Position numbers and translations under genes: made by a program. A stretch of 64,000 nucleotides of DNA from Seminavis robusta (taxonomy: Eukaryota > Bacillariophyta > Bacillariophyceae > Naviculales > Naviculaceae): assembly GCA_903772945.1 (NCBI GenBank), contig CAICTM010000169.1, positions 1-64,000 on the forward strand, in the 5' to 3' direction. This document shows, piece by piece, positions 21,923 through 33,375 of the stretch. Numbering within the stretch: position 1 is the stretch's first letter; every line of letters starts with the position of its first letter. The notes beneath the pieces are model-generated. The model had not been told where the DNA came from and made no database searches. It saw nothing but the letters and a program-made list of their open reading frames with translations.

Positions 21923-24037
21923 TCATAGATCATAGATCACAGTTCCAGCAGGGGTGGTGGTCACAGTCATCAACGTTCCTGCCGACAGACCATCGCCTCC
22001 CTCTTCTTTTGCTTCATCCCGTCCCACTGGTTCGTCTTCTTGTGCTTGTGTTTTCGTCGCCTCTTGCTCCTTTTGACGAGAACAGTTCAACCCACTCCAA
22101 AAGGCAGGATTCTCCTGCAGCAATCCGTACAGAATATTCTGTTGGGCAATCTCTTGCAACGTCCCTCCCGTATCTTCATTGACATCGCTAATGAGTCCAA
22201 CCAGTTCTTGAGCGGACGCGGTGGTACGAATCTTGCGTCGTCCATACTGGTTCAGCAACGAGTAGTATGCCAATCGTTGTCCTTGAGTACCGTTGCGTGA
22301 TTTTGGTTCGGGCAAATCGACCCATTCCAGCGTCGTGTTTTGTTCCTCCATGACATTGGCAATAAGAGCTCGTTTCCATTCGACATTGACACTGGATTCG
22401 GCACTGTACTTGACCAAGGATGTGTTGGTTTGTAGGGCTTGCGCGACCCGACGCATGTGGACTTGATATCCCGTGACTTTTAAGGAGAGGAGGGGTGCGT
22501 TGTGGAGAATGTCACACAACAAGGTTGTGACATTCAAGTTGAGGGACGTTCCATTGTGCAAGATGAATTCCTTGAGGCATTTCAGGGACTGCAATTGATT
22601 GAGGAATCCTTGATACCATGGTTGATAAATGTTGCAGTAACTAATGGTGAACTTTTCCACTCGACAAGTATTGTTGTTGGTTTTGGTCGGTGCAACCCAC
22701 TTGTTGGCAACGTAGACATCGGTAAATGTCAAGATGCGCGGTGCCGCTCCACTGATAAAGAATTCGGCCAACCGTTCTCCATTGGTCAGTGAAAAGTCAC
22801 TCAAGTTGAGTTCTTGCAAACTCCCTCCCGGATTGGCTTGAATGGCATCGAGGACCCGGTTAAAGTACGAGTCATCGACTTGCCCGGTCTGTCGCATCTG
22901 TCCTCGAGTTCCCAACAATGTGAGTTTGGTAATCTTGGTGTTGGTGCGCAACAATGTGAGCAAGGTTTCCACAACGTTCTCGTCCGCCATGAGTGTCCGG
23001 TACGGAACTCGCAGACATAGATCCATGACGGTGGTGTTATCCGTGAGTTTTTGCAGGACATAGATCAATCCTTCGGCGGACCATTCATCAATAAAGGAAT
23101 GAAAGTAGTCCAACTCTGGCAGCAGCGTCATGAGTACCTGGATGCGTTCCATACTGATCGTGTCTGGATAAAAGTCGGAATTGGAATCCCAAAAGAGTCC
23201 ATAGTCATTTTCTTCCTTGGGCCATCGTTGGACAAAGTACTCTAGAATACGGATATCAAAGTCGAGCCGCAGCGCATAGTCAATGGGACTAAGTCCCCAT
23301 CCAATCCGATCATCGACAATGATAGATTCCGGATATAGATCTACCATTTGTTGAATGACTTCATAGGAAGGACCATTGGGAGATCGTCGCATATAAATGT
23401 TAATGGGCAGCGATCCATCAAAGTCCTTCTTGTAGAGCGCGCCCGGGAATTCTCGTGTCAAAAAGGCAATGACCTCATGGGCCACACCGGAATGACAGGC
23501 TCCCATGAGCGGTGGGTACGTATCTTCGGGCCATGCCCGGTAGATGGCTTCGGGGGAATGCTGGTAGACTTCTTGGACGATCGCCAATGGCGCGCCACCG
23601 GCAATCAAAAACGACAGTGGCGATGTGGAATGCCCCGAGACGGCTTCGGCAAACGCTTCTCCCGCCAAAAATGGTTTTTTGCGCAACAATTGGACCACTT
23701 CGTCGTGATGGTCGCCCGCCAGCGGCCAGCCTCGTTCGAGAATGGATTGGAGTTGCTGTCGGGCTTTGGCATTCTTCTTTTCTCGCTTTTTATGGGCGCG
23801 TTCCTTCATGGCACGCAGAGGATTGATCATGACGACCTTTTTGGTGGTTTTCTTGACTTTTTTGGAAATCACATGAGACAGGCGTTTGGCCAAGCGCGGA
23901 TGCGAATGCGGTTGTTGCCGTTGTGCCGGGGCTTGTGCCGGTGGAGCTACCTGTTGTTGTTGTTGTAGTAGTAGTGCTGCTGCTACCTCCTGAGGCTGAT
24001 CCACCGGTGGAGCTGGTTGTTGAACTGGCTCGGCCAT
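21923..24037 (-). CDS. Ankyrin-like and leucine-rich-repeat protein, 704 aa
   Basis: A single exon; the first true ATG is at 24037 (MAEPVQQP). Residues 1-45 are Pro/Gln/Ala low complexity, including a Gln run, and residues about 48-95 are strongly basic (KKVKKTTKKVV). A block of helix-turn-helix repeats follows in about 110-290. It has the degenerate ankyrin features common in diatom proteins, such as PLSFLIAGGAPLAIVQ, PLMGACHSG and a GWGLSPIDYALR segment. Residues about 310-600 hold RNI-like leucine-rich repeats (e.g. KITKLTLLG, SLQELNLSDFSL, CLKEFILHNG). The architecture suggests a protein-interaction scaffold, but the partner is unknown. A nuclear or chromatin site is possible from the basic region. 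A short acidic, Glu/Asp-rich tail ends the protein. Confidence 0.7.
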   Translation of the reverse strand: MAEPVQQPAPPVDQPQEVAAALLLQQQQQVAPPAQAPAQRQQPHSHPRLAKRLSHVISKKVKKTTKKVVMINPLRAMKERAHKKREKKNAKARQQLQSILERGWPLAGDHHDEVVQLLRKKPFLAGEAFAEAVSGHSTSPLSFLIAGGAPLAIVQEVYQHSPEAIYRAWPEDTYPPLMGACHSGVAHEVIAFLTREFPGALYKKDFDGSLPINIYMRRSPNGPSYEVIQQMVDLYPESIIVDDRIGWGLSPIDYALRLDFDIRILEYFVQRWPKEENDYGLFWDSNSDFYPDTISMERIQVLMTLLPELDYFHSFIDEWSAEGLIYVLQKLTDNTTVMDLCLRVPYRTLMADENVVETLLTLLRTNTKITKLTLLGTRGQMRQTGQVDDSYFNRVLDAIQANPGGSLQELNLSDFSLTNGERLAEFFISGAAPRILTFTDVYVANKWVAPTKTNNNTCRVEKFTISYCNIYQPWYQGFLNQLQSLKCLKEFILHNGTSLNLNVTTLLCDILHNAPLLSLKVTGYQVHMRRVAQALQTNTSLVKYSAESSVNVEWKRALIANVMEEQNTTLEWVDLPEPKSRNGTQGQRLAYYSLLNQYGRRKIRTTASAQELVGLISDVNEDTGGTLQEIAQQNILYGLLQENPAFWSGLNCSRQKEQEATKTQAQEDEPVGRDEAKEEGGDGLSAGTLMTVTTTPAGTVIYDL

Positions 24038-26199
24038 TTTTGTTCTTTCCACTGGTTACTGGGGTTTTAAAGTGAGTGACAAGATAGATAATGGAAGAAG
24101 ATAACACTCAAGTTCTTCTTTCGCACGATGGTATTCCAAAAGGCTAATGGCAATGGCAATCCTGTGGTGCGTTTTGTTCGTAGCAAACAGTTGGGATGGC
24201 ACTACTACTAGCTAGCTAGTATGATATGGTTGTTGAGTGGAACCTACTCGTTGGATGACAATGGAAGCGAGTGGGATGGTAGAGCCACTGCCAGTTCGAA
24301 AGGAAGCAATTTTGTGAGCAGTTCAGTGATCTCTACGGTGGGCATATTTTATTAAGAATGCTCGCGTTGCCACCAACGTAAGACATGAGGCTCTACATTA
24401 GACTACATTATGTCCTCAGGAAGTCAGGAAGGTCATCCACAGTGCACTTCTTCTACAGGCAATGACTCGTCGACAATCTCTAGCAGTGCGGGATTGGACA
24501 CGGCAGGTTAAGCTGCAGGTTACTACGGTACGCCTAACTAATGTAATAAGTGGTGGGAATATTGGCAAGTTGCAGGCTAAGATTCGGAAGTCGAAAGCTG
24601 TTGTAAGGACTACTAAAGCCACTGACAGTTCGGCTGGACATTTGGTGGCAGTTGAATTCCAAGGAAACCCATGCATGGCTGCCCGACCCTTGATCTTGGA
24701 CCAGCCACAAAGCGGCACTTGCATTCGATGACTGATAGATAGATACTAGATATTCCGACCTGGTGGCTGAAGGCTGTTGTTGTCGTGCGGGTAGTCTACT
24801 GGTACGGTATGAGGGCAAGGTTAGCTTGGTGGCAATCTTACTTGCTCCTGTAGTGAACCTCCCTTCTATGCATACCGGTAGCTGCCCCTAGCTAGGCTGA
24901 CTGAGGAATGGAAGCTCAATTCAACACCTATATCACCTTTTACCGGTAGCTAGCTAGTAGCAGTAAACATGATGCATGGGTTCTGTTACGGAAGGAAGTC
25001 AAAGCGTAAGGGGAGGTCTTCCCATCATGAACAGGTGCAGAAACATAACAGCCAACACTGGCCCGTTGCCGGTTGCAAAATAGGCTGTAGAAAAGCCCAA
25101 GGATGCACCAACAAGCAACAAGAAACGTAGAAGCCCACGGCCAGCTTTCGAATAGCTACTAGCTAGCAGCTAGAGAAATATCCGATACTCTAGAGGCCCC
25201 TTTAACGCGTTGTTAAGATGCAATGGGTAGCCATGCACAGCATGGATGTCACCCCTCCTATTGCCTGACTAGCCCACAGCCCGCAACAGGTATCCGTGCT
25301 ATTTTCACCATTTACAGCGCCTAAAACCTGACGACCACCTTGCATCGTTGCATCCCTTCGTATTGTTATCAACAGCTTATCGACTGTGATTTATTGGATG
25401 CGCGATCACAGTTCTGGTGGTGACTTGGGTCATTTTCGGCCTTTCTCCGACTTCCTAAGAGACCGTTCTCTTTTGATCTTGTGTGATCATGGTCTGCAGG
25501 GAGTGACTGTGATGCGATGCGATTCGTCTCGATTGAGATTCAATTCAATTCGATTCGATTTAGTTTATTCGAACCAACCAATCGATGGGAAGCAAAAGTC
25601 AATGGACCAAGCAGAAGTGTAGCGGCGTGTCTCGGGCAAATTTGTTTAGGTCATGATGATCCGTCCATTGGGGCCATATCCGTTATAAAGATTTTGTTGT
25701 TGTCAAATTTGTTTAGGTCAATCTGGGTATCTAGGTAGTTCACAGTACGGTTGGATAGCTCGAGGCCCAAAGGTTGATGTGGGGTAGTCTAGGTAGTGGA
25801 AAGACGAGCTCTGTTGACGGTTGCGGATAGCACTCTCACTTTTGGCTGCATTTGATAAGTTCCCCGGCCAGGGCTCCACATCCTTGAAAGAGTTGTGTCA
25901 ACTTATTACAGACCTGGACCACCAATGAACCAGCCTAGCTAGCTAGAGGGCCGCAGCCAACACCCCGGTTTTCTGTACCAAAATGTTGCTGGAAGCTGGA
26001 AGTACTCAAGTTTTGATTAGATATGTTGTAGTTTGTTTCCTGAAACAAGTTCCACCAACACAAATCCTGCCTCTCTGCACACCTTTCTTTTATGAGGGCA
26101 TTGTTGCCATGCCTTCCTTCGTGCCTCATTTTGTTGCTTTGCATTTTTTTGTCGTTCGTTCCATTGAAAGTCAGTCCTTTCTTCTTCGTTTATAAAATT
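24038..26199. other. 2-kb intergenic region
   Basis: No supported gene. A plus-strand frame at about 24460-24731 is open but has no motif. CTAG runs occur near 24208, 24948, 25151 and 25934. GATTCGATT-type repeats are seen near 25510-25560, similar in style to those at 6420-6440. Confidence 0.35.
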
Positions 26200-27330
26200 T
26201 TAAAACAACAAGATGATCCACGCCACAAAGGTATAAAAGAAGAGTACGGGAAATACAGCAAGGAACCTTCGTTCTCTCTTGACATAGAGCCCAATAAAGA
26301 CGGACGATGCTCGCGTGGCCCAAAGAAATGCGGCCGCCAAAAAGACCATATCGAGCCACTCCCAGGAAAACCAGGTCAATTTGAGGATATCAATGACAAA
26401 GGCTGCCAGCGTGAGCGGAAAGATGCAATATCCCAGAACGCAGACGGATTGAAAAAAGGAAATGTTTCCACCCAAGAGTTGTGCATTGACGGTAACGACG
26501 GCGGATCCGCACCAGACAGTGATAAAGACGGACGCAAAGACCAAACTGGCTTGATTGGTCGGCGCCTTGAAGCTCAATAGGACGGCCAGGATCAAACAGA
26601 CAATCAGGGGTCCCCTTCCATATTGTAAATGTCAAATCAAAATGACACGATAGTTGCGAAATTCATCCAAAGAAGAAAAGTAGATTATTGTTGTCACGTC
26701 AATGGATCCAAGGTAGGCGAGAGGATTTCGATTTCGCAGAGTGATAATTTGTAGATTTTGATGCCAGGTATCCGTACGGTAGAGGAGGGAAGAGCAAAGC
26801 AAAGGAATTTTGTTATTAGAAACAAAAACAGTGTGACAAGAGCCAGGGACGAAATTAATTCCCCTGTGATGAGAGTGCTGTATTACATACCAAAGATCCC
26901 AATCCTTGAGTGACTGTATTACTTTGCGGTCATTCTCGCTCATGTCCTCTCCTTGGCCATTTTCCATTCCTCCGTCTTCCGACTGGGAAATACCAGAGTA
27001 CCCTGCCACAAAGTCGGGCTGACAAAAGAAAGATAGTGAGCAAACCAACCAAAAACACATCTCGCTGAACTGCTGGATTGAATTGAATTGTGTTCTTACC
27101 GCTCGATCGAGAGGTAACATGACGACCTTGAGTTTGCTAACGACGGACTGGACATCGCGCATAATGGTTTCCATCACAGGTTCGTCCAGAGTACTGTAGG
27201 GTTGGAACAATGCCTCTTGGTGACCGCCGGCACCCATGCCCATGCTAGGATCGGTAGAACCCATCGTGCCGCTCATCATTCCTCCTGGCATGGAAGAAAT
27301 GCTAGGATCTGCCCATTGTGGTTGCTGCAT
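26200..27330 (-). CDS. YIPF6: YIPF6-type Yip1-domain Golgi membrane protein
   Basis: Three exons (27330-27100, 27018-26891, 26614-26200) give 257 aa. The N-terminal cytosolic part is Met/Gly/Pro-rich and leads into TLDEPVMETIMRDV, the conserved start of YIPF6 proteins. The splice at 26891/26614 rebuilds DWDLWGPL. The Yip1 domain then has about five hydrophobic spans with VVTVNAQLLGG and FFQSVCVLGYC, both hallmarks of the YIPF6 branch, and ends FYTFVAWIILLF. The family sits in Golgi and ER-Golgi membranes and works with Rab GTPases and partner Yif1-type proteins in vesicle traffic. The second intron (276 nt) is long for this window. All family landmarks are present, so it should be functional. 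Confidence 0.9.
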
Positions 27331-29038
27331 GATTGAATATGATGATGTCTCTTGGTTATCTAGTCTAGCTAGTAGCTGTTGCTGTCGCTGTCTATCTGTC
27401 TTATCGGAGGTTGCGTTGGCTGTTCACCCGCGGTTGTTGTGCTCTTTGGATTGTAGCTCTACCAGATGGCCCAGAGCGAGAAAAAGACCCGGCCAAGGAT
27501 CCTTTGGACGAGATGACGAAGCCTTGACTAAAACTGCAGAGCAGATTAGAACACTAATTTAACCCAGCTGATCTGTAATGAAACCAATTTGGAGAGAACT
27601 ACAATGTTTACAGACCTTGCCCGACGACTTCTAGCAGCTCTGTTAGCTATCGTTTCCAGAGATACCGCTACCTAGCTAGACTACTAGTAGCTAGCCGTGA
27701 GTAAATTTGTGAAAATTCACAACCATGGGCCCTTTGGTCGGACGGGATTGGTTTTGGTACCACCAGCAAGACGATGATCTTGCAAGCAAGCAAGGGGCTC
27801 GGCTGGAACCGCAAATTGCATGAGGTCTTGGTGTAGCAAAATTAATGATACGGTATTACTTGAAGTTGCCATGGCCCCTGCCTTCTGAGCGAGCAGTTCA
27901 GTCAGTTGCGAAAGTTTAATGTGATTTATTGGGAACTGGCTCAACTGCTTGCTGGCTGCTGCTTGCCGCTTCACTCGCTTGCTCGACTTTGATCGTGGCC
28001 TGCTATTTTCTCACCATCCAGCCATCGAACCAGCAGCCCCAACGTTGAAACTTACTTGTAGACTATGTATGCATGCCATAACGCGCCCTTCGGTACCGCA
28101 CTCGGCACAAGCCCAATTGCTGGGCAGCCAAAAGTCCACGACCCATGGCGCAGCCAATGAAAGTCTAAGTGGGTTCGTGGGATAGCTACCGTAAAGCTAG
28201 TGCTGGGATTGGTGATACGGGCGTACCACACATGTAGCTTGCACTCCCACAACTTCAGCGACGACGTTACAGCAACGTTGGTGTTGTAACGTTGCAACGT
28301 TGCAAACTAGCTGAGTACGTGGTAGAAAGCTCCTGCTGGATGGAATCTTGGACTGACGAAAGGGTTGTTGGATGGGCAGTCTGTACTTATATGGTTCTTT
28401 GCTTGGTTGAAGAGCACTAGAGGCAGCAATAGTCCTTGCTAACATGCAGCTGCATGGAGAACAGTGGTTGGATGACAATCTCTGAGATGTGAATGGGTTC
28501 CACTGTGTCTTGTTTCTTATTACCCACCTTTAGAAAAGCTAGCTCCTAGCTAGCTAGCTGCTAGCTAATAATCTAGGATCCAGCTAGGATCGGAGCAGAC
28601 CACCTTAAGAGGCGGATGAATCATCTATGTGGTAGGTGGTAGCTAGCTAGCTAGCTCGGCGTTGCGGCCACCGTCACGCGGCATTCAGCAGGACAACTTC
28701 TAAAGGTAGCTGCTGATGCTGACCTCGGCCCTTCGCCTTGTCGAGCGACCTCCTTGCAACGAGCGGCCGAACCAATCAAGCAATCAGCCAACAAGAAGCA
28801 AGCAACCATGACCCAGTGCGTTCGAGGAGTGTCTGTAGCAATCAATCTACATGTACATGTATGTAGCACCTTGGCTTCTTTCTGTTTGACCGTAATGGCT
28901 GGTGATCTACCGGCAGTACTATCTAATTTGGAAACAATAAAAAGAGTAGGTTGCTTTAGTAAAACCAATTTAGATTTTAATATATCCCCAAGTAGCAGTA
29001 GAAGCAATAGCTAGATAGCAAAAAACAGCAGAATGATT
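27331..29038. other. Intergenic, no gene seen
   Basis: This probably holds the YIPF6-like promoter near 27340-27500. CTAG palindrome tracts are at 28538-28566 and 28640-28656. A cluster of AACGTTG/CAACGTT words is at 28262-28305. No frame has a credible start and motif. Confidence 0.35.
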
Positions 29039-29761
29039 TTAGATTCCCATCATCATACCACCCGAAGAAAGAGGAGGAACGGAGATTCTTCTGGGTGTAA
29101 GATTCCTCTTGTGTCTAGACTCGTGTGTGGGCATGACATTTGCGGATGATTGCGCTTCAAGAGAGCGCGATCGTCGAAACTCGTTGCGAAAGAGCTTTGA
29201 GACGAGTTTGGAAGCGGCCTTGGGGTCTTCACCCTTCCGGACAACCCGTTCATCCGCCTTGCCAATTCGATGGGCAAAGACTTCGGCACACTTGGATTGG
29301 AGGGTGGAGAATTCGGCCAACTTGGTCAGCTTTTCATCTTCCGTCAGATTGGGATGCGCTTGGAGGTATCGTGCTTGCTCGACGACATCTTGCACAAAGA
29401 ATCGTTTGCGCTCTACTCGCATTTCGTCGTGTTGTTGGGACAAGTGTCGTTCAATGCCTCGTACATAGTCGGCATCTGCCAGTTGTACAAACGCGTCCAG
29501 GCACGTTTGTGTGTGTTGAGGGTTGGGGTTGCCAAAGGTATCTCGCAGCAAGATACCCAAGCCGCTCTTGCGCCATTGTCGAGCATCGCGTTTAATTGCC
29601 CGCTTGTTCTCCTTGTGCTCCCATGGCTGGTACCACAGCTTTTCGACAATACCTTCTTCCACTGTGATAACAGACTGGACTTCGACGATCTGATTGCACT
29701 CGTCGTTGAAACGAACTCGTTGGGTAGGCATCTCGGCGGTTTGCTTGGGGATGATGATCAT
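29039..29761 (-). CDS. Hypothetical protein of a diatom-type family, 240 aa
   Basis: I prefer the ATG at 29761 because it lies in the context AAACAAACA-ATG. The frame stays open for 75 codons upstream, so a longer N-terminus starting near 29868 is possible. The protein begins with a short leader and a VRFNDECNQIVEV block, then a WY motif (EKLWYQPWE) and long helical charged segments (RQWRKSGLG; QQHDEMRVERKRFFVQDVVEQAR). A basic, Ser/Arg-rich tail follows. Many diatom proteins share a VRF-x-x-V-box followed by a WY motif; I know no function for them. No membrane segment or signal peptide is seen. Confidence 0.6.
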   Translation of the reverse strand: MIIIPKQTAEMPTQRVRFNDECNQIVEVQSVITVEEGIVEKLWYQPWEHKENKRAIKRDARQWRKSGLGILLRDTFGNPNPQHTQTCLDAFVQLADADYVRGIERHLSQQHDEMRVERKRFFVQDVVEQARYLQAHPNLTEDEKLTKLAEFSTLQSKCAEVFAHRIGKADERVVRKGEDPKAASKLVSKLFRNEFRRSRSLEAQSSANVMPTHESRHKRNLTPRRISVPPLSSGGMMMGI

Positions 29762-30623
29762 TGTTTGTTTGTCGTGATATGAGGTGACAGTGAGAGCTTT
29801 GACGGCAGTCTTCGCTTCAATTTGGTTGCTGTGGTTTCCAGAAAGTGAGATAGGAGGGAACAGTTCCATCGAGGGAATGAGGCTGCGAACGAGGAACTTG
29901 CGGGTTGGCGGCAGACGATTCCTCGAGAAGGCAAAATGACATGACATCTCCAGCCAGTGCCGCGATGATCTGCCAATCGTACATAACAAAAGAAGGCATA
30001 GCTTCTTTAACTAACTGGTTCCTGCCAAACTCATTGGTTCCCGCATCGCACCGGGCTGGGTGGGGCGAAATGGGAACCAAACTGCAAGAGCGGAACGTAC
30101 CGAATGAATGGTTCATAGGGAACGTTGAGCCAACGGTGGCCTATCGCCCTCGCTCACCTGGCGTAAAACGGTCCCTCTATGACCCTGTGGATCTAATTCC
30201 GCCACAGATTTAAAGGAGTCTTCCTCAGTGGGGCAGGCATGGTCATTGAGGATCATTTGAGGGCTTCTTTCACCTCGACCCCTTGGGAGCCTACAATAGA
30301 CTTTTAAATCTATTACATGGCCTTCGATGTCGTGGTGAAGCATAATAGTTGTAGAGGGTCCATAATCCATTTTAAACCTTGGGATCGCCTCTTCCACTGG
30401 CTTCTTATGAATGCATGTTTCAGCGTATGGTCTCTAATTCCACGCGATCTCCACTGACCAGATCTTAGAGACTCTTGAGACCAGTGACTATCTCTTTAAA
30501 AAGGTTTTTGTGGTCAAAAAGGCTGGCGAACGTATTTACAGGTAAGAAAGCGCGATGCAACTGTTTGACCGGTAAGCACATGCAAAGATCCAAAGTAGCG
30601 GAGGATTTGCCAGCCAGTGGCTG
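29762..30623. other. Intergenic with one unexplained open frame (30113-30397, minus)
   Basis: The minus-strand frame 30113-30397 extends upstream without ATG to about 30420. It reads a plausible, non-repetitive peptide (KKPVEEAIPRFKMDYG, LHHDIEGHVIDLKVYCR). It may be a fragment of a mobile element or an exon, but I recognise no family. The rest shows nothing. Confidence 0.25.
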
Positions 30624-30912
30624 CCAGGAAGGCCCCTTCATGCGTGGTATTTTTAAAGTCGCGTCGGATCGCTGAAAGTCGCGTGGAGAGTCGCATGCGA
30701 CTCGCACGCGACTTTCATACGACTTTATACGCGACTTTCAGCGATCCGACGCGACTTTGTCTTGTTGTTTCTCGCAATTTGGCACGACTTTCAAAATTCG
30801 TTTGAGAAAGTCGCATACGACTTCCGTGCGACTCGCCTGCGACTTTGCACGCGACTTTTATTGCTGTTAGAAAGAATCCGGGACTAAAAGTCGTATGAAG
30901 AGGCCTTCCCGG
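30624..30912. repeat. MITE-like palindromic repeat, copy 2
   Basis: Its ends (AGGAAGGCC-CCTTCATGCG and the complementary TCGTATGAAGAGGCCTTCC) match those of the copy at 7001-7333. The core contains a near-perfect palindrome around AAAGTCGCGTCGGATCGCTGAAAGTCGCG at 30656-30755, plus the shared AATCCGGGACTAA block near the right end. It is non-coding and shorter than copy 1, and its internal repeats are rearranged. Confidence 0.6.
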
Positions 30913-33375
30913 TCTATCCGAGTCACCAATGATCGACCAGCTCATCAATCATGCGCGAGCAGTAAACAGAGGCTGCATCTCAATTTGAAAGAGAACTCTC
31001 TCCAACCCATCGACCTTTAAGTGTGTAGATAGAAGCCCCTCACCAAAATGTCCCTGATTACACCGTCAGTACCGGTAGTCGCAGCGTCGCAGCAGAGGCC
31101 ATTACTCGTGGCTGTTAGCTGTTAGCTGGCCAGCTGCATGGCCATATGGCCATTGCAGTCAATATTCTAGCACTGCGACGAGTCAGAATGTCAGAATGTC
31201 TAGAGTATGGAAAGTTCCCTTTTGCATTATAGGTTCGTTGGTTTGAAATGACTCGGTCTTCGTGCCCAACGCCCAACTAACTGCCGCCAAAAAGGGGAAA
31301 AGGGAAAAGGTCATTTCAGTCGATGGAGCTTTTGTACAGTACATGGCATTGTACAGCGTACCTGTAGCTTCGCTATCCACCAGAGCTCCCACCGGAATCT
31401 TCGCTGAAAATGGTGCCCCAGCATTGGCTTTGATCAGCTTGATCTGGCTGTACATCATCTAAATCTACCGAAATAACCCATCTATCAACTCATGTCTACA
31501 ATGTACCGGTGAGCCCAGGCCACCATAGACTTGTGATCCAAAAATGTCCAACTCTTGGAAGGACACATTCTTCCGACCGGTACATTGATGCCGCTTCTAC
31601 AGCGACGCGAGCTAACTTTGCTTGGGCTTGACCGGTCTCGGCCTGGGTTATCAACGATCAACATCATCGAGTTTACTACAGTGCCTCAACCAGTGGCTAG
31701 ATTCTCTGTTTGGCTGCTCTTCTTTTGTTAGGAGGATCGACCTCCTCCCCCGACAGAAATATCCTGCTTGGCGAAAGGTGCCAGAAACCAGAATTGCAGC
31801 GGGACCGAAGGCACCAGGCTCTTTCTCGTGTGGCTACATGTTGGAAGTTTCAGGGAGTTGTTTTCCAACTGATGGCTTCAAAGCAGACGAATAGAATAAT
31901 CTACAACCGGACAAGAACTTGCACGTTCCAAGAAGCTCCTTATCGACACTGATTGTTGCTCCTCAAGTCAGCGGCTCTATGGATATTTCTAGTTTGAGGT
32001 TGAGGCAGCTTGTATACATTATTGACTTGCTTCCTGTGGCTCGTCGGGTTTCATCCAGTGGGAGGACGGCAACTGATAACCACAGGTATTGGCTGGGTGG
32101 CTATCTCTCAGCCTCACTCTGCGGTAGATCTTCAACTGAGCTAGCTAGGCAGGACTTCAAGCAGCTAACACATGTATGATCGCTACCATGCCATACCCCT
32201 CTGGTTCAAACGGAGCTCAAAGTTCAAAGCTAGCCCAACAAAACAAAACCTGCAAAACTATACTGTACATCCATCGGCATTGAAGAACTCTAAAAAACAA
32301 ACTGAAGAACCCTAGAACCCTTAACTGGACATGCGAAAGTCATCGGTCTTCGCATCGTCTTAAATCACTTGACGAAGCCGAATCTCCAGCGAAGAGAACC
32401 AGAATGCTACCTAGGTATTCAGAGCATAAGTAAAAATAAAAAATAAATCACTACTCCCAGTAACTGGACAACTAGACTACGACAGTACTGTTCACCTTCG
32501 GTGCTTCGTTGCATCAAGCTTTCCAGTGGTACATCGTAGCGTTGGACTTCGTTGAGTTTCGTAGCTGAGTGCATGTGTTGCTATCCTTGTTCTCTATTGT
32601 ATTTGATGTGTTGTATTTGATGCAACCGTGCTACAACATGTACAGTGGTTAACATTGTTGGGGCTCCATTTACCGGTATTCACTTCAGGTCGGTCACCGG
32701 TCGCCGGGGCCAGCGCTCAGTTCCCGCAGACCAGATCTTCATGTACTATTCCCTGCATCGGCGCCAACATTGAGGACCATACCATCATCATGTTACACCT
32801 GAGGTCCTCCAGGATAAAGGAAACAAGGCAAAGATACAAAGATGCCACCTCAGTCACCCACAGCGGGGAGCAAGACTCCACCACGATCCGAGCGAACTCG
32901 TGAAAAGTGAGAGGAATGTTGGTACCAGTGAAATTGAGAGCCCGGAACTACGAGCCAGATCCTGTTCCGACTCGACTCCTGATCGAAGGCGAGACTCGAA
33001 GTTCACGCAAGTCGATCTCGGTCGATGTTCTTGGGGATTTTAGTTTGAGACAATGACTCTCGAACATCCCTCTCCAGCCATTGCATGACAGTGTTAGTTA
33101 GCACGCGGACCTTGTCGTTGGCCAGTTGCAGAAATCGCGGCTTGGATAACACTGTGATAGCTTCAATGTTGTCGGGAGTGACAGTCCCAAATACTTCGAG
33201 CTTACAGCTGCGGCTTACAGTACATTATTCGCCCGTAGAGTGGGAGAGGAAACTGTTGAGGTCCATCAAATAGAACGAGTGTTCCTTCCTTTGCTCATGC
33301 CAACGGTATCCACGTCCCCAGAAACTCCGCACCGCTTACCAGCCACAACAAGAAAGATCAAAGCAGTACACCAGA
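30913..33375. other. 2.4-kb gene-poor region
   Basis: There is no supported gene on either strand. Small open frames have neither a good start context nor recognisable motifs. The sequence is mixed, with scattered TACCGGTA words. It separates the MITE from the Penelope-like element. Confidence 0.35.
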
